Shown: positions 1-9,470, counted from the stretch's first letter. The stretch is 41,991 nucleotides of DNA from an uncultured Bacteroidales bacterium (GCA_905233745.1 CAJODA010000011.1:1-41991); one strand, 5' to 3'. Notes: a model not told the origin generated them from the sequence alone. Made by a program: numbers and translations.

Positions 1-26
1 CATAATTTCATCAATCTGAAGTCACA

Positions 27-1625
27 ATGAAAAAGTTTCTCCTTTTCTTTCTCATCAGTCTGCTCCTGTCGCCCATAGCATGGGCGCAGCGTGTGCGATT
101 GACTGAGAGCCAGCGGGAGGAACAGCGCGAATTCATTCGCAAAGATACGTTGCCGGTAAAGGTGGAAGCCTTGCCCAGCACGATCAACACGCACTTTTCA
201 GAATATGCCGGAAGACTTTATCCGGATTCGACATTTTTCTTCACTTCCATGCGCGCAGACATGCAGGAGGATCCCGATCATTTCTTTGAAACCAGCTGGT
301 ACTGCAACATTTACGAAACCCACCTACGCCCCGATGGACAATATGGTGCAGTCACCCCGCTAAGTTCAATCATCAATTCCCGTAAGTATTTCAACAGCAA
401 CTTCTGTTTCAACGAACAGCGCGATTGGCTAATCTTCTCCCGATGCAGTCGCGTGGGCGACGGGGAGCTGCATTGCCACTTATGGGAAAGCCGGCTGGAT
501 AAAAGGGGATGGGCAAAGCCCCGAAAACTGCCTGAAGAGATCAATTTGGAGGGCTACTCCTCCTTGCAACCCTTCTTATTGACGGTTGACGACCACAATG
601 TTCTTTACTTTGTCTCAAACAGGCCCAATGGATTCGGCGGACTGGACATCTGGTACGCCATCTGCAAAGAGGGCAAATACAACCCACCTGTAAACCTGGG
701 CGCAACCATCAACACTGACGGCAACGAGGTTACCCCTTTCTTTGATACAGAGACCTCCACCCTTTACTTCAGTTCGGATGAGCACATCGGCATTGGCGAT
801 TACGACATCTTCTATAGTATGGGATCGCTAAGCCAATGGGGCGAGGTGTCCAACATGGGTGTACCCTTCAATTCGGCGTACAACGACTTCTATTTTGCAC
901 CCGATCAGGGTGGAAAAAGCGGCTATTTCTCCTCTAACCGTCCCCATGGTGGTGCTGCACCGGAGGACACCTGCTGTAACGACATATTCCGTTACCACTG
1001 GACACCTAAGACAGATAGTGTAACAACGCCCATTGACACGCCCAACCTCCAGGAGAAAATCGCCTCTGTGCTACCCATCTCCCTCTATTTTCAGAATGAT
1101 GAACCAGACCCGCGATCGCTGTCTGATACCACAGAAAAGGACTATGAACAACTCTATAGGCGCTATCTTGCTGACCACGATCTTTACGTGAGTGAGTCAG
1201 GGCAAGGGCTTTCGGGCGACAGTCTGGCTGCTGTGCGCCAAGGCATGTATGCTTTCATGCGCGACTCAGTGGCCACGGGGCACGATCGGATGATCATGCT
1301 CAAAAACTACATCAAGGAGGCGTTGCGCGCGGGTGAGCAGGTGGAAATCACCATCAGCGGATTTGCCTCACCGCTGCACAACAGCGACTACAACCAGCAT
1401 CTCTCCTCCCGCCGCATCGCGAGCCTGTTGAATTATCTGTACAAAGTTGACAACTTCTTCCTAGCCCCTTACCTGGACGGCGATAAGCCCGGACTAGTCA
1501 TCCACACAGACCCACAAGGGGCAGTGCAGCATACGTTTGCCACCGGAGAGACACGGGAGACGGTTTACGGACTGCAGGCTGCCAAGGACAGGAAGATTGT
1601 CATCACTGCTGGAAAAAGCCGATAA
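27..1625 (+). CDS. Secreted PD40 beta-propeller protein with degenerate OmpA-like C-terminus
   Basis: This is an exported envelope protein; its substrate and partners are unknown. A clear signal peptide occupies residues 1-20, ending in AWA-Q. The middle has PD40 (TolB/WD40-like) propeller strands: YFVSNRPNGFGGLDIWYA near 193, LYFSSDEHIGIGDYDIFYS near 246 and GYFSSNRPHGG near 298. The C-terminal part (about 440-467) has GFASPLHNSDYNQHLSSRR, which resembles the OmpA peptidoglycan-binding helix (NxxLSxxR) but lacks the usual TDxxG loop. The PD40 plus OmpA layout is common in Bacteroidota envelope proteins. The start is the first Met before the signal peptide. The promoter lies outside the window. 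The fold is fairly sure; the function is not. Confidence 0.85.
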   Translation: MKKFLLFFLISLLLSPIAWAQRVRLTESQREEQREFIRKDTLPVKVEALPSTINTHFSEYAGRLYPDSTFFFTSMRADMQEDPDHFFETSWYCNIYETHLRPDGQYGAVTPLSSIINSRKYFNSNFCFNEQRDWLIFSRCSRVGDGELHCHLWESRLDKRGWAKPRKLPEEINLEGYSSLQPFLLTVDDHNVLYFVSNRPNGFGGLDIWYAICKEGKYNPPVNLGATINTDGNEVTPFFDTETSTLYFSSDEHIGIGDYDIFYSMGSLSQWGEVSNMGVPFNSAYNDFYFAPDQGGKSGYFSSNRPHGGAAPEDTCCNDIFRYHWTPKTDSVTTPIDTPNLQEKIASVLPISLYFQNDEPDPRSLSDTTEKDYEQLYRRYLADHDLYVSESGQGLSGDSLAAVRQGMYAFMRDSVATGHDRMIMLKNYIKEALRAGEQVEITISGFASPLHNSDYNQHLSSRRIASLLNYLYKVDNFFLAPYLDGDKPGLVIHTDPQGAVQHTFATGETRETVYGLQAAKDRKIVITAGKSR

Positions 1626-1642
1626 TACAATCGCATTTTTTC

Positions 1643-1650
1643 TATTTTTG
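1643..1650 (+). promoter_or_regulatory. Bacteroidetes -7 box for the thioesterase gene
   Basis: TATTTTTG matches TAnnTTTG and lies 20 bp before the ATG at 1670, in the 44-bp gap after the preceding gene. Confidence 0.6.
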
Positions 1651-1669
1651 CGACCCAAATATTGTAACT

Positions 1670-2410
1670 ATGACAAATCACGAAGGAACCCATGTTGAAA
1701 AACACCAGATAGCCTCTTATATGGTGGATGGCAAGCGCATGCTAACCCCCACCCTCATGTTCAACTTACTACAGGAGGTGGCGGTGAATCATGCCAACGA
1801 GTTGGGTGTGGGCTGGGACTACCTGCACCAGTTCAACCAGTTCTGGGCACTATCACGCATGGATGTGGAGATTTTGCGGATGCCCGAATGGCTGGAACCA
1901 GTGAACATTATCACCTGGCCTAAAAAGAACAACTATTTGGTTCAGCCACGTGATTACCAGATGGAAACAATGGATGGTGAACTGTTGGTGCGCTCTACTT
2001 CCAACTGGGTGATATTGGACGATGAGGGCAAACCTCATCAATTGAGCGCATACGAAAACAACTTGGGCATTGTGGAAGAGTTACATGCGATAAAAACGCC
2101 TTCCTCGCGCCTGCGCACCGGCGTGCCCTGCGAAAACCCTGTTTTCAAACCCGTGGTCTATTCCAACATTGACATGAACTGTCACGCCAACAATTCCGCA
2201 TACGTCACTTGGGTAATGGACAGTTTTGACAACGAATATCACAACGCCCATAAGTTAGCTTTCCTGGCCATCAACTACCTGCAGCAAACACATGCCAACG
2301 ACCGTTATGCCGTGGTGAAGCAGGAAACCGCTCCCGGCGATTTCCTGTGTTCCATATACTCTGAAAAGAACCTTGTGGAAGTGTGTCGCGTACGGACAGT
2401 GTGGCAATAG
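1670..2410 (+). CDS. Acyl-ACP thioesterase (FatA/FatB-like)
   Basis: Predicted to hydrolyse acyl-ACP to free fatty acid in the cytoplasm. The 246-residue length fits the bacterial double-hotdog acyl-ACP thioesterase family. The second hotdog has DMNCHANNSAYVTW near residue 167, matching the DxNxHxNNxxYxxW active-site segment of plant and bacterial enzymes. The N-terminal hotdog contains the expected long helix (LMFNLLQEVAVNHANELGVG). It has its own TAnnTTTG box. Its stop is only 3 bp from the stop of the convergent esterase gene, with no terminator between them. Whether it serves lipid remodelling or fatty-acid release cannot be told from sequence. Confidence 0.9.
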   Translation: MTNHEGTHVEKHQIASYMVDGKRMLTPTLMFNLLQEVAVNHANELGVGWDYLHQFNQFWALSRMDVEILRMPEWLEPVNIITWPKKNNYLVQPRDYQMETMDGELLVRSTSNWVILDDEGKPHQLSAYENNLGIVEELHAIKTPSSRLRTGVPCENPVFKPVVYSNIDMNCHANNSAYVTWVMDSFDNEYHNAHKLAFLAINYLQQTHANDRYAVVKQETAPGDFLCSIYSEKNLVEVCRVRTVWQ

Positions 2411-2413
2411 CTG

Positions 2414-3424
2414 CTAATCCTGTTTTCGCAAGTAACGACGGAGAAACGCCTCGGCATATTGCCAGCAAGTTTCAAATTTATCCTGCTCCAATTTCGACAT
2501 CATCAAAACTGACCTGTAATAGTATGCGTGCTTACCTTCAGGCAACAGATTCAATTCGCATGAGTTGTTGCCATAAGAATGCATCCGGTTAACAATAGTA
2601 CGCGAACCGTAAGTATAAGGGAGGAATGGCATCGAAAAGACACGACCAGAATCCAAATACAGAATCTTATCCTTTTCTCCATGAATCAAACATATCGGAG
2701 TGTCCTCGTCCTCATCTATGATATCGGAGTTTACAACACAACCCCACAGCATTATAGCGCCTGCTACACTAAAGTTTTGTGCTTTAACCTCTTCCGTACC
2801 AAGAGAATGAAGAGGCGACAATACGGGTTTAGCAAATGTCTCCTTCGGACGTTCATCCTCATCCAGATAGAGGGCGTGCATAACTGCCACTGCGCCAGAT
2901 GACTGCCCAAGCAAAAATATCTTATTGGTATCAATGCGATACTCCTCACTATGAGCCTTGAAGAAACGCACTGCTGCACTCACATCCTGCGCAGCCATAT
3001 AGGCTGTACGAATCAACCCTTTGCTTGAAAGATGCGAGAAGGGCATCAAATGGTAATCAATGGAAGCAGCAACATACCCGTTTTCTGCAAAACGTGTACA
3101 CCATGCAAGCATAGATTCATCATGCCGCGTACCAAACACAAACAGACCTCCAAACAGTGTGATGACCAGCGGACGGATAGAGTCGCTGCTATCTGCCGGT
3201 TCGTAGAAGTCAAACTTGAGTGTCTGAATTTTTTTCTTTCCTGGTGTCTGCACCTGGCAATAAGGAACATCATAAGTCACCCGCACCTTCTTTTCTGAAC
3301 ATTGGGCAGACAGAGGTTCCGGCATCATCGGAATCAAACCCGACAAACCCAAACTCACAAGAAGAAATCCTTTGAGAATCCGTGTTAGGAAAACCGCTTT
3401 CACCTGTTTAAAATCCACTCTCAT
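2414..3424 (-). CDS. Secreted alpha/beta-hydrolase (esterase/lipase)
   Basis: An exported serine hydrolase of the BD-FAE/carboxylesterase type; the substrate is unknown. Residues 1-40 form a signal peptide ending in PLSA-Q. The nucleophile elbow is GQSSG at 173-177, with Ser175 as the likely nucleophile. FGG at 91-93 replaces the usual HGG oxyanion-hole motif. HGEKD and EGKHAYYY in the last third supply candidate Asp and His. The ATG overlaps the stop of the upstream symporter gene (ATGA), so the two are probably translationally coupled. The pairing with an alanine symporter gives no clear substrate. Confidence 0.82.
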   Translation of the reverse strand: MRVDFKQVKAVFLTRILKGFLLVSLGLSGLIPMMPEPLSAQCSEKKVRVTYDVPYCQVQTPGKKKIQTLKFDFYEPADSSDSIRPLVITLFGGLFVFGTRHDESMLAWCTRFAENGYVAASIDYHLMPFSHLSSKGLIRTAYMAAQDVSAAVRFFKAHSEEYRIDTNKIFLLGQSSGAVAVMHALYLDEDERPKETFAKPVLSPLHSLGTEEVKAQNFSVAGAIMLWGCVVNSDIIDEDEDTPICLIHGEKDKILYLDSGRVFSMPFLPYTYGSRTIVNRMHSYGNNSCELNLLPEGKHAYYYRSVLMMSKLEQDKFETCWQYAEAFLRRYLRKQD

Positions 3425-5112
3425 CTCTTTCCGGTTTTTAAAGTTGGTTCAAAGGTTTTCTCTTCCGGTGATTTGCGCTGGCTGGATTCCCAAAAATCAG
3501 CCCCCTTTATATCCAATTTGGAAGGATTAAAGTATGGTTCTTCACCTCTCTTCTTGGCTAGTTCATAATCACGAAGGGCTCTCAGTGCTTTTGGGGAGAG
3601 CAGCAGGATGGCAATCAGATTGAGCCAGGCCATCGCTCCGACTCCTATGTCACCCAAAGTCCAGGTTACCCCACTGGTAGTCAGAGAGCCGACAAACACA
3701 GCCGTGATTGTACAAATGCGCAACACCCAAATGGCAATTTTCTCGCTACGATCATCACCAAAATACAGATTGGCACGTTCGAAAGCCTCTTCCACTTGTT
3801 CAATCTTTTCAACGTTCTTCTCTTTTTTTTGCAAACGTCGCAGTTGTTTCCTGCGAAAGCGACTGAACAAATATACAAGATTGGTTTCGGCATAGTAATA
3901 ATAGGCCATAATGGTAGTGAAGGCAAAGAAAAACAGAGCAACGGAGACCAGAGCCGTAGCAGCATTATCGCCAATCAGAGTGCTAATGGCACCAATGGTG
4001 TAGAAGACACCGGGTTCTCCGTCCGGTGCGGCCGGATTCTGTTGCAGATAGGAAATCGTCGTCTCGCCCGCCGCTGTCACCTGTACGCTATCCAGAATGT
4101 TATAGGTCTGGCATGCGAGAATCATCATAGCGGTAGCCGTACACACCAAAAGAGTGTCAATATAGACAGAGAAAGCTTGGACAAGGCCCTGTTTGACGGG
4201 GTGGCTTACTTTAGCGGCGGCAGCCACGATGGGTCCGGTGCCCTGCCCCGCCTCATTGGAATAGATGCCACGCTTCACGCCCCAGGAGATCGTGCTTCCA
4301 AGGATAGCAGCACCCACTTGGCTTGTTCCAACTGCACCACGCAACATTTCCATGAAGACGCCAGGCACCAGCTGATAATGTACGACAAGCACCACGATGG
4401 AAAGCAGAATATAGAGAATAGCCATAAAAGGGGCAATGATCTGCGCCACATTGGCAATGCGCTTTACACCACCAATAATAACCAAAGCAATGAGCAAGGC
4501 AACGGCAAGTCCCACAATCCATGTATCAATTCCAAAAGCATGGGACATGGAAAGGGCAATTCCATTGCATTGTACGGGTGGCAAAAAGAAGCCACAGGCA
4601 ATGGCCGTGATGACGGCAAACACGCAGCCGAAGAACGTGCTGTGCAACCCTTTCTCAATATAGTAGGCAGGTCCGCCGCGGAACTGGCCATGGTGATTCT
4701 CCTTGAAGATCTGTGCGAGAGTGGCCTCCACAAAGGCACTTCCCGCGCCAAAGAAAGCGATGACCCACATCCAGACAATAGCGCCAGGCCCACCGAATCC
4801 GATGGCCGTGGCCACACCTACAATGTTTCCCGTGCCCACACGCCCCGACAATGCCATCGCAAAAGCCTGGAATGAGGTAATTCCCGTTTTCTGGGTCTTG
4901 TCCGTACTAAAGAGCAAACGACACATCTCTCCAATCCGGCGCACCTGTACAAAACGGGTACGAAGGGAAAAATATAGCGCTGATATCAGACACAAGCCTA
5001 CCAATGCCGGACTCCACACCCAGCTGTATATGTTTTCGATGATTTTCGTCACGCGAGATATGTCTAATAACAACATGCTATTTAACCTGCAATTACAGTA
5101 GATAGTTATCAT
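3421..5112 (-). CDS. Sodium:alanine symporter, AGCS family
   Basis: An inner-membrane Na+-coupled alanine/glycine transporter. Family signatures are visible: GRVGTGNIVGVATAIGFGGPGA near the N-terminus, RGGPAYYIEKGL, and SNEAGQGTGPIVAAAAKV. There are about ten hydrophobic segments. The C-terminal part has a charged loop (RRKQLRRLQKKEKN) between late helices and a hydrophilic tail. The ORF opens with 12 residues (MITIYCNCRLNS) that are unlike the family; the internal Met at 5076 (MLLLDIS) is a good alternative start. It is the first gene of a two-gene operon with the esterase and fits an amino-acid-using lifestyle. Confidence 0.93.
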   Translation of the reverse strand: MITIYCNCRLNSMLLLDISRVTKIIENIYSWVWSPALVGLCLISALYFSLRTRFVQVRRIGEMCRLLFSTDKTQKTGITSFQAFAMALSGRVGTGNIVGVATAIGFGGPGAIVWMWVIAFFGAGSAFVEATLAQIFKENHHGQFRGGPAYYIEKGLHSTFFGCVFAVITAIACGFFLPPVQCNGIALSMSHAFGIDTWIVGLAVALLIALVIIGGVKRIANVAQIIAPFMAILYILLSIVVLVVHYQLVPGVFMEMLRGAVGTSQVGAAILGSTISWGVKRGIYSNEAGQGTGPIVAAAAKVSHPVKQGLVQAFSVYIDTLLVCTATAMMILACQTYNILDSVQVTAAGETTISYLQQNPAAPDGEPGVFYTIGAISTLIGDNAATALVSVALFFFAFTTIMAYYYYAETNLVYLFSRFRRKQLRRLQKKEKNVEKIEQVEEAFERANLYFGDDRSEKIAIWVLRICTITAVFVGSLTTSGVTWTLGDIGVGAMAWLNLIAILLLSPKALRALRDYELAKKRGEEPYFNPSKLDIKGADFWESSQRKSPEEKTFEPTLKTGKR

Positions 5113-5157
5113 TCAAAAGAATGACAGACGGAATAAATGCTTAAAAAAAAGAAAATG

Positions 5158-5165
5158 CAAAGATA
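5158..5165 (-). promoter_or_regulatory. -7 box for symporter-esterase operon
   Basis: Reads TATCTTTG on the minus strand, followed by CA, in the 74-bp gap upstream of the symporter gene. Confidence 0.6.
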
Positions 5166-5186
5166 CTGAATTCTTTAATATATGAG

Positions 5187-5801
5187 CTAATTATTCCAGC
5201 AAGTTGTTCCGCGACGCCGATAAGCACACTCTTTGGCAGCCACACAACCGGCACAACTTTTACGTGCGTCTCCTCCCAAACGGATAATGCCCACCATAGA
5301 CTTCATCGGCACCATCAAACCTGAATCGAGAAAAGTGAGCCCGATACGGTGCGCGCGGAGCTGTGTGGCTATGGTCTTGCAGTCCAACACAGGAGTGCCA
5401 CCATAACCGGGACAAAACCGGTAACCCCTCTCCGCAAATGGCAGCTCAGCCTCATAAGCATCTGCCCTGTCTTCCAAAAACACAGAAGCCACCGCATCGA
5501 AAATAACAGCATACTGCATATCATTTGTTTCAATACGCTTGATTCGGCGGTCAACCTGCACACCTAAAGTAGTGGCACATAGCAAAAAACCATTTGCGCC
5601 TTTCAGATACTCCATATAGGCCGGGTGCTGCAGCATGAAATCCAAAGGAGTGTCGTATTGCCCGTACACATACTGGAAGCCGGCGATGGTCTCCAATTCC
5701 GACCATGCCTTTTCAATCTGATCCATTACAATCTGATCAGCCTTGGCATCAGAAAGATAGCCGAGATAATTCAGCACATTACGGACAACAGTCTCTTTCA
5801 T
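5187..5801 (-). CDS. Stand-alone methionine synthase reactivation domain protein
   Basis: Corresponds to the C-terminal AdoMet-binding activation domain of cobalamin-dependent MetH, which reductively remethylates inactive cob(II)alamin. The AdoMet-binding signature RFCPGYGG (RxxPGY) is at residues 128-135. The 204-residue size matches a single domain. The tail carries four cysteines (C183, C186, C192, C201) in SCAGCVAAKECAYRRRGTTCW, not a feature of the E. coli domain, suggesting a metal or Fe-S site. The gene overlaps metF by 4 bp (ATGA-type) downstream of it. The MetH at 24958 lacks this domain, so the two products are probable partners. Confidence 0.88.
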   Translation of the reverse strand: MKETVVRNVLNYLGYLSDAKADQIVMDQIEKAWSELETIAGFQYVYGQYDTPLDFMLQHPAYMEYLKGANGFLLCATTLGVQVDRRIKRIETNDMQYAVIFDAVASVFLEDRADAYEAELPFAERGYRFCPGYGGTPVLDCKTIATQLRAHRIGLTFLDSGLMVPMKSMVGIIRLGGDARKSCAGCVAAKECAYRRRGTTCWNN

Positions 5802-6676
5802 CGCAACTCCTTTTCAATCACGCTGCTTATGCGGTTGTATATGTCTCCGGTAACTTTAGCGTTATTCATGGTGTAGATATGAATGCCGTCGGCATCATTA
5901 GCCAGAAGCTCCAAAATCTGGTTCACGCTATAGGCGATGCCGATTTCATACATGGCCTTTTTGTCGTTGCGGAAACGGTCAAACAGCACACGCATCTCAA
6001 AAGGAATGGAGGCGCCAGCCATGTTCATGATTTTATTGAACATCGTGGTGCTGGTAAGTGGCATAATGCCGGGTATAATGGGCACAGTAATGCCCATTTT
6101 CTTAGCTACACGCACCAATCTGTAGTAATAGTTATTATCGTAAAAGAGCTGAGTGACGAAAAAGGAGGCCCCCATATCCTGCTTGATTTTGAGATTGACG
6201 AGATCGTCATAAAGGCTTTCGCTCTCAATGTGGCCTTCAGGATAACATGCTCCGGCAAGACAGAAATCATAGTTGCTTCTAAGAAAATCCATCAGTTCGG
6301 AGGCATGCTTGAAGTATTTCAAATAGTCACCGGTGTATTCGGCCGGCTTGTCACCCCGGAGGGCAAGAACATTTTCAAGACCCTCTTGACGCATGGTATC
6401 GGCCACTTGCTCGACATCATCCTTGTCAAGTGCCCCACAAGTAAGATGTGCCAACGGCTCCGCACTGGTGTTACGTTTGATGTAACTGGCCAAGTCAATC
6501 GTATTCTGGGCATAGTCACCCGACGACTTAAAGGTCACACTGATAAAGTCGGGGGCATATTGTCCCAACGCATCAATAGTGGGGAAAATATCCTGAATAC
6601 TACTGTTATTGGGATTAGGTGGGAACACCTCAAAAGAAAAGGTTTTTTTTCGTGAAATGATATTGGAAATTCGCAT
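5798..6676 (-). CDS. metF: 5,10-methylenetetrahydrofolate reductase
   Basis: Flavoenzyme that reduces 5,10-methylene-THF to 5-methyl-THF, the methyl donor for methionine synthase. The 292-residue length is standard. FSFEVFPP near residue 14 carries the N-terminal Glu region; HLTCGALDKDD, LALRGDKP and GASFFVTQLFYDN are typical barrel segments, and IPGIMPLT is the conserved strand near the C-terminus. It is first in a two-gene operon with the methionine synthase reactivation protein, linking methyl-THF supply with MetH repair. Confidence 0.95.
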   Translation of the reverse strand: MRISNIISRKKTFSFEVFPPNPNNSSIQDIFPTIDALGQYAPDFISVTFKSSGDYAQNTIDLASYIKRNTSAEPLAHLTCGALDKDDVEQVADTMRQEGLENVLALRGDKPAEYTGDYLKYFKHASELMDFLRSNYDFCLAGACYPEGHIESESLYDDLVNLKIKQDMGASFFVTQLFYDNNYYYRLVRVAKKMGITVPIIPGIMPLTSTTMFNKIMNMAGASIPFEMRVLFDRFRNDKKAMYEIGIAYSVNQILELLANDADGIHIYTMNNAKVTGDIYNRISSVIEKELR

Positions 6677-6703
6677 AAGTTACCTATTTTTATTCAGGCG
6701 GTG

Positions 6704-6711
6704 CAAAAATA
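6704..6711 (-). promoter_or_regulatory. -7 box for metF operon, fused to pnp terminator
   Basis: TATTTTTG on the minus strand, followed by CACC. It starts one base after the U-tract of the pnp terminator. Confidence 0.65.
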
Positions 6712-6712
6712 C

Positions 6713-6739
6713 AAAAAAAGCAGGGCATTGCCCTGCTTT
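6713..6739 (-). terminator. Intrinsic terminator of pnp
   Basis: A 10-bp perfect stem (AAAGCAGGGC with its complement, 3-nt loop) followed on the minus strand by a run of seven T. It lies 24 bp after the pnp stop. Confidence 0.85.
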
Positions 6740-6762
6740 AACCTATTATACTGTTGTATGGA

Positions 6763-9099
6763 TTAGTCCAATTCCGGGAAATCGGGCAGTTCAGGAGTGT
6801 GGGGGGCATCCTGTCTGGACTGGCCTTCGCGATTGCCATTGTTGCGGCGGTCGTTGTTGCGCGGGCCATGATTGTTGCGAGGACCACGGTCACCGCCATT
6901 GCGGCGATCATTGCCGTTACTGTTTCCACGAGGAGCACGTCCATTTCCACGAGGTTTGCTTTCCTGCTCAGTGTAACCTTCCGGTTTGGGAAGCAGCACC
7001 TTGTGTGACAGTCTGAACTTGCCAGTCTTCTCATCAATCTCAATGAGTTTCACCTTGATCTTGTCACCCACCTTCAGCACATCTTCCACATTATCAATGC
7101 GTCTGTAAGCGATTTCTGTGACGTGCAAGAGGCCGTCAGTATTGGGCAGGAACTCTACAAATGCACCGAAAGCGGTAATCGTCTTGACGGTACCTTCATA
7201 AACTTCACCCACTTCGGGTTTCGTGCAAATGAGGTTGATGCGCTCGATGGCAGCGTTGATATCGTCCACATTGGGAGCGGCGATGTCAATGACACCGAAT
7301 TCGCCCACTTCTTCAATGTTGATGGTGGTGTTGGTCTCACGCTGCATCTCTTGGATAATCTTGCCTCCAGGTCCGATAACGGCACCGATGAATTCGCGCG
7401 GGATTTGCATCTGGACGATACGCGGAACGAAAGGTCTGTAGTCCTCACGCGGAGCGGGCATAGCCTCTTTGATTTTTCCGAGGATGAACATACGTCCACG
7501 ATGGGCTTGTGCCAATGCCTCAGCCATCACTTCAGGGGAAAGACCGTGAATCTTGATATCCATCTGGCAGGCTGTAATACCATCTTCGGTACCGCAAACC
7601 TTGAAGTCCATGTCTCCGAGGTGGTCCTCGTCACCGAGAATATCGGAAAGGATAGCATATTTGTCGGAACCTTCATCGGTAATCAGACCCATAGCGATAC
7701 CAGAAACGGGTTTCTTGATTTTCACACCGCAGTCAAGCAGCGCAAGGGTGCTGGCGCAAACAGTGGCCATAGAGGAACTGCCGTTAGATTCAAGGATATC
7801 GGAGACGATACGCACCGTGTAGGGGAATGTCGGGTCATCGAACGGAATCATAGGGGCAACCGCACGTTTGGCAAGGTTGCCGTGGCCGATTTCGCGGCGG
7901 CCAGTACTACCGATGCGCTTCACTTCACCCACACTATACGGCGGGAAGTTGTAATGCAGCATGAAACGGCTGGATCCTTCAATCACGGCACCGTCGATCA
8001 TCTGCTCATCAAGTTTGGTACCCAAAGTACAGGTAGCCAAAGCTTGGGTTTCGCCACGCGTAAAGATAGCGGAACCATGGGCTGCAGGAAGATAACCGGT
8101 CTCAATCCAGATGGGGCGAATATCCTCTGTACCACGGCCGTCCAAACGGATGCGCTCGTTGAGAATCATGTTGCGCATGGCGTGATATTGGACTTCACTA
8201 TAGTAACGTTTCACCATATTTTCCTTCTCTTCGCGCTCTTCTTCGGGGATAGTCTCCAAAAATTCGGCAAGCACTTGGTCGAAGGCCTCATTACGGGCTT
8301 GTTTGCCCATAAAGGATTTGGCGATGGCGTAAACTTTATCGTAAGTTTCTTTATTGATACGCTCGCGGATCTCTTCGTCGTTGGTCTCGTGGCAGTATTC
8401 GCGTTTCGGATAAGCAGTGGGGACCTTGGCGGCAAGGTCAAGCTGTGCCTGGCACTGAATCTTGATGTTCTCCTGTGCAAAGGTCAGAGCAGCAACCATA
8501 TCCTCTTCGGAGATTTCTTTCATCTCACCCTCAACCATCATGATGTTGTCCATGGAGGCAGCCACAATCATGTCGATGTCAGAGTTCTCCATCTGTTCGA
8601 TGGTGGGGTTAACAACGAGTTCTCCATTCACGCGGCCCACGCGGACTTCGGAGACAGGGCACTCGAAGGGGATGTTGGACACGGCGATAGCGGAAGAGGC
8701 GGCCAGACAGGCGAGACAATCAGGGAGTTGGTTTTTGTCGCCGGAAATCAGGGTTACGATCACCTGGGTTTCAGCGTGGAAGTTTTCCGGGAACAACGGG
8801 CGGATGGCGCGGTCCACAAGACGGGCAATGAGGATTTCGTACTCGGAGGGACGGGCCTCGCGGCGGAAGAAGCCACCGGGGATGCGACCAAGAGCGCCAT
8901 ATTTCTCCTGGTATTCAACTTGGAGAGGCATGAAGTCGGTACCTTCAACGGCCTCTTTCTTGCAACACACAGTCGCAAGAATCATGGTGTCGCCCATTCT
9001 GACGACGGCGGAACCGTCGGCCTGCTTAGCCAACTTTCCGGTTTCAATGGTCACCACGCGACCATCTGCCAATTCAAAGGATGTGTTTATTCCTAACAT
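6763..9099 (-). CDS. pnp: Polyribonucleotide nucleotidyltransferase (PNPase)
   Basis: Phosphorolytic 3'-5' exoribonuclease. Two RNase PH-like domains are evident ([28 protein letters not shown] in the first; [12 protein letters not shown] and [19 protein letters not shown] in the second), then KH ([12 protein letters not shown]) and S1 ([20 protein letters not shown]). The last ~60 residues are an Arg/Gly/Asn-rich RGG-like tail, probably an RNA-binding extension. I place the start at [14 protein letters not shown] (9099). The longer ORF start at 9159 lies inside a hairpin terminator and adds 20 residues unlike the family. It lies downstream of rpsO, the classical gene order. Confidence 0.96.
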   Translation of the reverse strand: MLGINTSFELADGRVVTIETGKLAKQADGSAVVRMGDTMILATVCCKKEAVEGTDFMPLQVEYQEKYGALGRIPGGFFRREARPSEYEILIARLVDRAIRPLFPENFHAETQVIVTLISGDKNQLPDCLACLAASSAIAVSNIPFECPVSEVRVGRVNGELVVNPTIEQMENSDIDMIVAASMDNIMMVEGEMKEISEEDMVAALTFAQENIKIQCQAQLDLAAKVPTAYPKREYCHETNDEEIRERINKETYDKVYAIAKSFMGKQARNEAFDQVLAEFLETIPEEEREEKENMVKRYYSEVQYHAMRNMILNERIRLDGRGTEDIRPIWIETGYLPAAHGSAIFTRGETQALATCTLGTKLDEQMIDGAVIEGSSRFMLHYNFPPYSVGEVKRIGSTGRREIGHGNLAKRAVAPMIPFDDPTFPYTVRIVSDILESNGSSSMATVCASTLALLDCGVKIKKPVSGIAMGLITDEGSDKYAILSDILGDEDHLGDMDFKVCGTEDGITACQMDIKIHGLSPEVMAEALAQAHRGRMFILGKIKEAMPAPREDYRPFVPRIVQMQIPREFIGAVIGPGGKIIQEMQRETNTTINIEEVGEFGVIDIAAPNVDDINAAIERINLICTKPEVGEVYEGTVKTITAFGAFVEFLPNTDGLLHVTEIAYRRIDNVEDVLKVGDKIKVKLIEIDEKTGKFRLSHKVLLPKPEGYTEQESKPRGNGRAPRGNSNGNDRRNGGDRGPRNNHGPRNNDRRNNGNREGQSRQDAPHTPELPDFPELD

Positions 9100-9147
9100 A
9101 GTTTTTTTCAGCTTAATAATTAATAATGAGAGCGGAGGCCTTAAATC

Positions 9148-9182
9148 AAAAAAAGGCAATTTTATAAAATTGCCCCTTTTTT
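9148..9182 (-). terminator. Hairpin with T-tracts on both strands between rpsO and pnp
   Basis: The stem GGCAATTTT/AAAATTGCC has a very short loop and is flanked by A and T runs, so it could terminate on either strand. It sits after the rpsO stop and before the pnp start. No TAnnTTTG box is seen between the hairpin and pnp, so it may act as an attenuator. Confidence 0.7.
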
Positions 9183-9200
9183 ATAAAATGATGTTTAGAA

Positions 9201-9470
9201 TTATTTTCTAAGACCTAATTCTTTAATAATCGCTCTGTAGCGTTCGATATCTTGTCTCTTGAGATATTCGAGCATTTTCTTTCTTTTTCCCACCAAGTTA
9301 ATCAGGGCGCGTTTCGTCACTTTATCGCTGCCGTACGTCTTCACATGTTCGGTGAGGTGTTTGATACGGTGTGTGAACAAAGCCACCTGAGCTTCGGGGG
9401 AACCGGTGTCAGTTGCACTTTTGCCGTATTTTTCAAAAATTTCTTTCTTTACTTCACTTGTCAAATACAT
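9201..9470 (-). CDS. rpsO: 30S ribosomal protein uS15
   Basis: Binds 16S rRNA in the small subunit platform. The 89-residue length is exactly typical. TDTGSPEAQVALFTHRI and the KRALINLVGKRKKMLEYLKR segment are the family hallmarks. It has its own -7 box and is followed by a hairpin and then pnp. In E. coli this intergenic region is the site of PNPase autoregulation; whether the same holds here is inference. Confidence 0.98.
   Translation of the reverse strand: MYLTSEVKKEIFEKYGKSATDTGSPEAQVALFTHRIKHLTEHVKTYGSDKVTKRALINLVGKRKKMLEYLKRQDIERYRAIIKELGLRK

Noticed and set aside
3796-4875. 359-residue plus-strand ORF opposite the alanine symporter
   Set aside because: Antisense shadow of a well-supported membrane protein gene.
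5705-6655. 316-residue plus-strand ORF opposite metF
   Set aside because: Antisense shadow; metF is well supported on the other strand.
6763-6960. Arg/Gly/Asn-rich pnp tail as a misassembly
   Set aside because: It is in frame after the S1 domain, and RGG-like tails are plausible for an RNA-binding enzyme.
7123-9096. 657-residue plus-strand ORF opposite pnp
   Set aside because: Antisense shadow of pnp: low-complexity composition, no motifs, and pnp is unmistakable.
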